The notes under the pieces were generated by a model. That model was given only the letters and a program-made list of their open reading frames with translations. It was not told the DNA's origin and made no database searches. A program made the translations under genes and the position numbers. A DNA stretch of 50,218 nucleotides from Spirogloea muscicola (Eukaryota > Streptophyta > Zygnematophyceae > Spirogloeales > Spirogloeaceae). The DNA is taken from the NCBI GenBank assembly GCA_009602725.1, contig WELB01000400.1, forward strand, positions 1 through 50,218, read 5' to 3'. Positions within the stretch are counted from its first letter, which is position 1, and each line of letters starts with the position of its first letter. This document shows positions 49,881 to 50,218 of the stretch, in pieces.

Positions 49881-50110
49881 ATGGTATCAAAGGAGACAAG
49901 CCCTCGCAGCGCTCACACGGCATGTGCGCTATGGCAGGCATGGAGGCGCTGCGGAAGCGGGAAATGGAGCGCGTATGCAACAACTCCTGCACCCGAGCGG
50001 CCGATTACACTGCTCGCGACGATTCCTGGTGGTCGAGCTTTTCTGCCTGCATCTTGGGTAAGTCCTCGGGACCTAGCGGCTGGCAATCGCTCGTGTCCAC
50101 AGAGGTCCGG
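49881..50110 (+). mobile_element. Start of the internal region of element F
   Basis: An ATG overlaps the primer-binding site and a frame runs on to about 50186 (MVSKETSPRSAHTACALWQA). It recalls the gag start of LTR elements by position only; no domain is recognised. It is cut off by other element fragments. Confidence 0.4.
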
Positions 50111-50112
50111 AG

Positions 50113-50181
50113 GCCCCACTGGAAACGGAATGTGGCCATGCACTAAGCCCACTGTGCTTGACGCCTGCTTAATTGCTGTTG
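50113..50181 (-). mobile_element. Ty3/gypsy RNase H-region fragment
   Basis: GGCCCCACTGGAAACGGAAT and the following AATTGCTGTTGTGTG match 44650-44720 of element C. It is a short broken piece, interrupted by an LTR that begins at 50182. Confidence 0.65.
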
Positions 50182-50218
50182 TGTGACGTCCTGATCCCTA
50201 CACACACAGTTAGGGGTT
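50182..50218 (+). mobile_element. Start of a family 2 LTR, continuing past the window
   Basis: TGTGACGTCCTGATCCCTAC and CAGTTAGGGGTT are the outer 37 bases of the LTR family seen at 48573. They lie inside a pol fragment. Confidence 0.75.

Overview
The window looks like nuclear DNA of a green alga (chlorophyte, Viridiplantae). The genes are rich in GT-AG introns. Exons of the first gene and of the transporter are very GC-rich and carry Ala, Gly and Ser runs. The recognisable proteins are closest in wording to the plant versions (ATG2, PanC, RFC1, gyrase B and a nodulin-like transporter, judged from memory of these families). Plant-type TTTAGGG repeats are also present. Genus and class cannot be fixed from the sequence alone; a trebouxiophyte-like alga is only a guess.

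Gene-bearing part (1-23.8 kb). The 3' part of ATG2 (autophagy lipid-transfer protein, plus strand) fills 1-9397. It is followed by a complete six-exon panC (pantothenate synthetase, 10867-13024). Next comes the C-terminal portion only of RFC1, the large subunit of the clamp loader (about 15476-17508). A five-exon nodulin-like MFS transporter runs the other way (20617-18012). Last is the C-terminal two thirds of an organelle-type DNA gyrase B (20737-23771), with two in-frame stop codons and no ATPase domain. RFC1 and gyrB both lack their 5' halves, and a member of one dispersed repeat family lies upstream of each. This suggests repeat-linked rearrangement or an assembly join; a single N lies in the first RFC1 exon seen.

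Transposon-rich part (about 23.8-50.2 kb). This is a nest of old elements. It holds an inverted pair of Ty1/copia gag pieces (24.4-25.6 kb) and fragments of a non-LTR retrotransposon family. The best copy of that family (34.5-31.5 kb, minus) has an N-terminal zinc finger, a reverse transcriptase and a C-terminal zinc motif plus endonuclease-like region of the R2/NeSL kind. The rest is a mosaic of Ty3/gypsy chromovirus pieces: A (minus, 37.0-41.3 kb), B (plus, 41.3-43.4 kb), C (minus, 43.4-49.3 kb) and D (minus, 34.9-37.0 kb), with loose LTRs and pol fragments at 28.7-30.7 kb. A and B face each other as a roughly 5 kb imperfect palindrome. The 5' LTR of C carries a short TTTAGGG telomere-like array. 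A further LTR element (F, plus) begins near 49.3 kb and is itself interrupted at the window end.

The host genes do not form one pathway: autophagy, vitamin B5 synthesis, DNA replication, membrane transport and organelle DNA topology. All LTR elements look like broken fossils. No RNA gene, CRISPR array or intact autonomous element was found.
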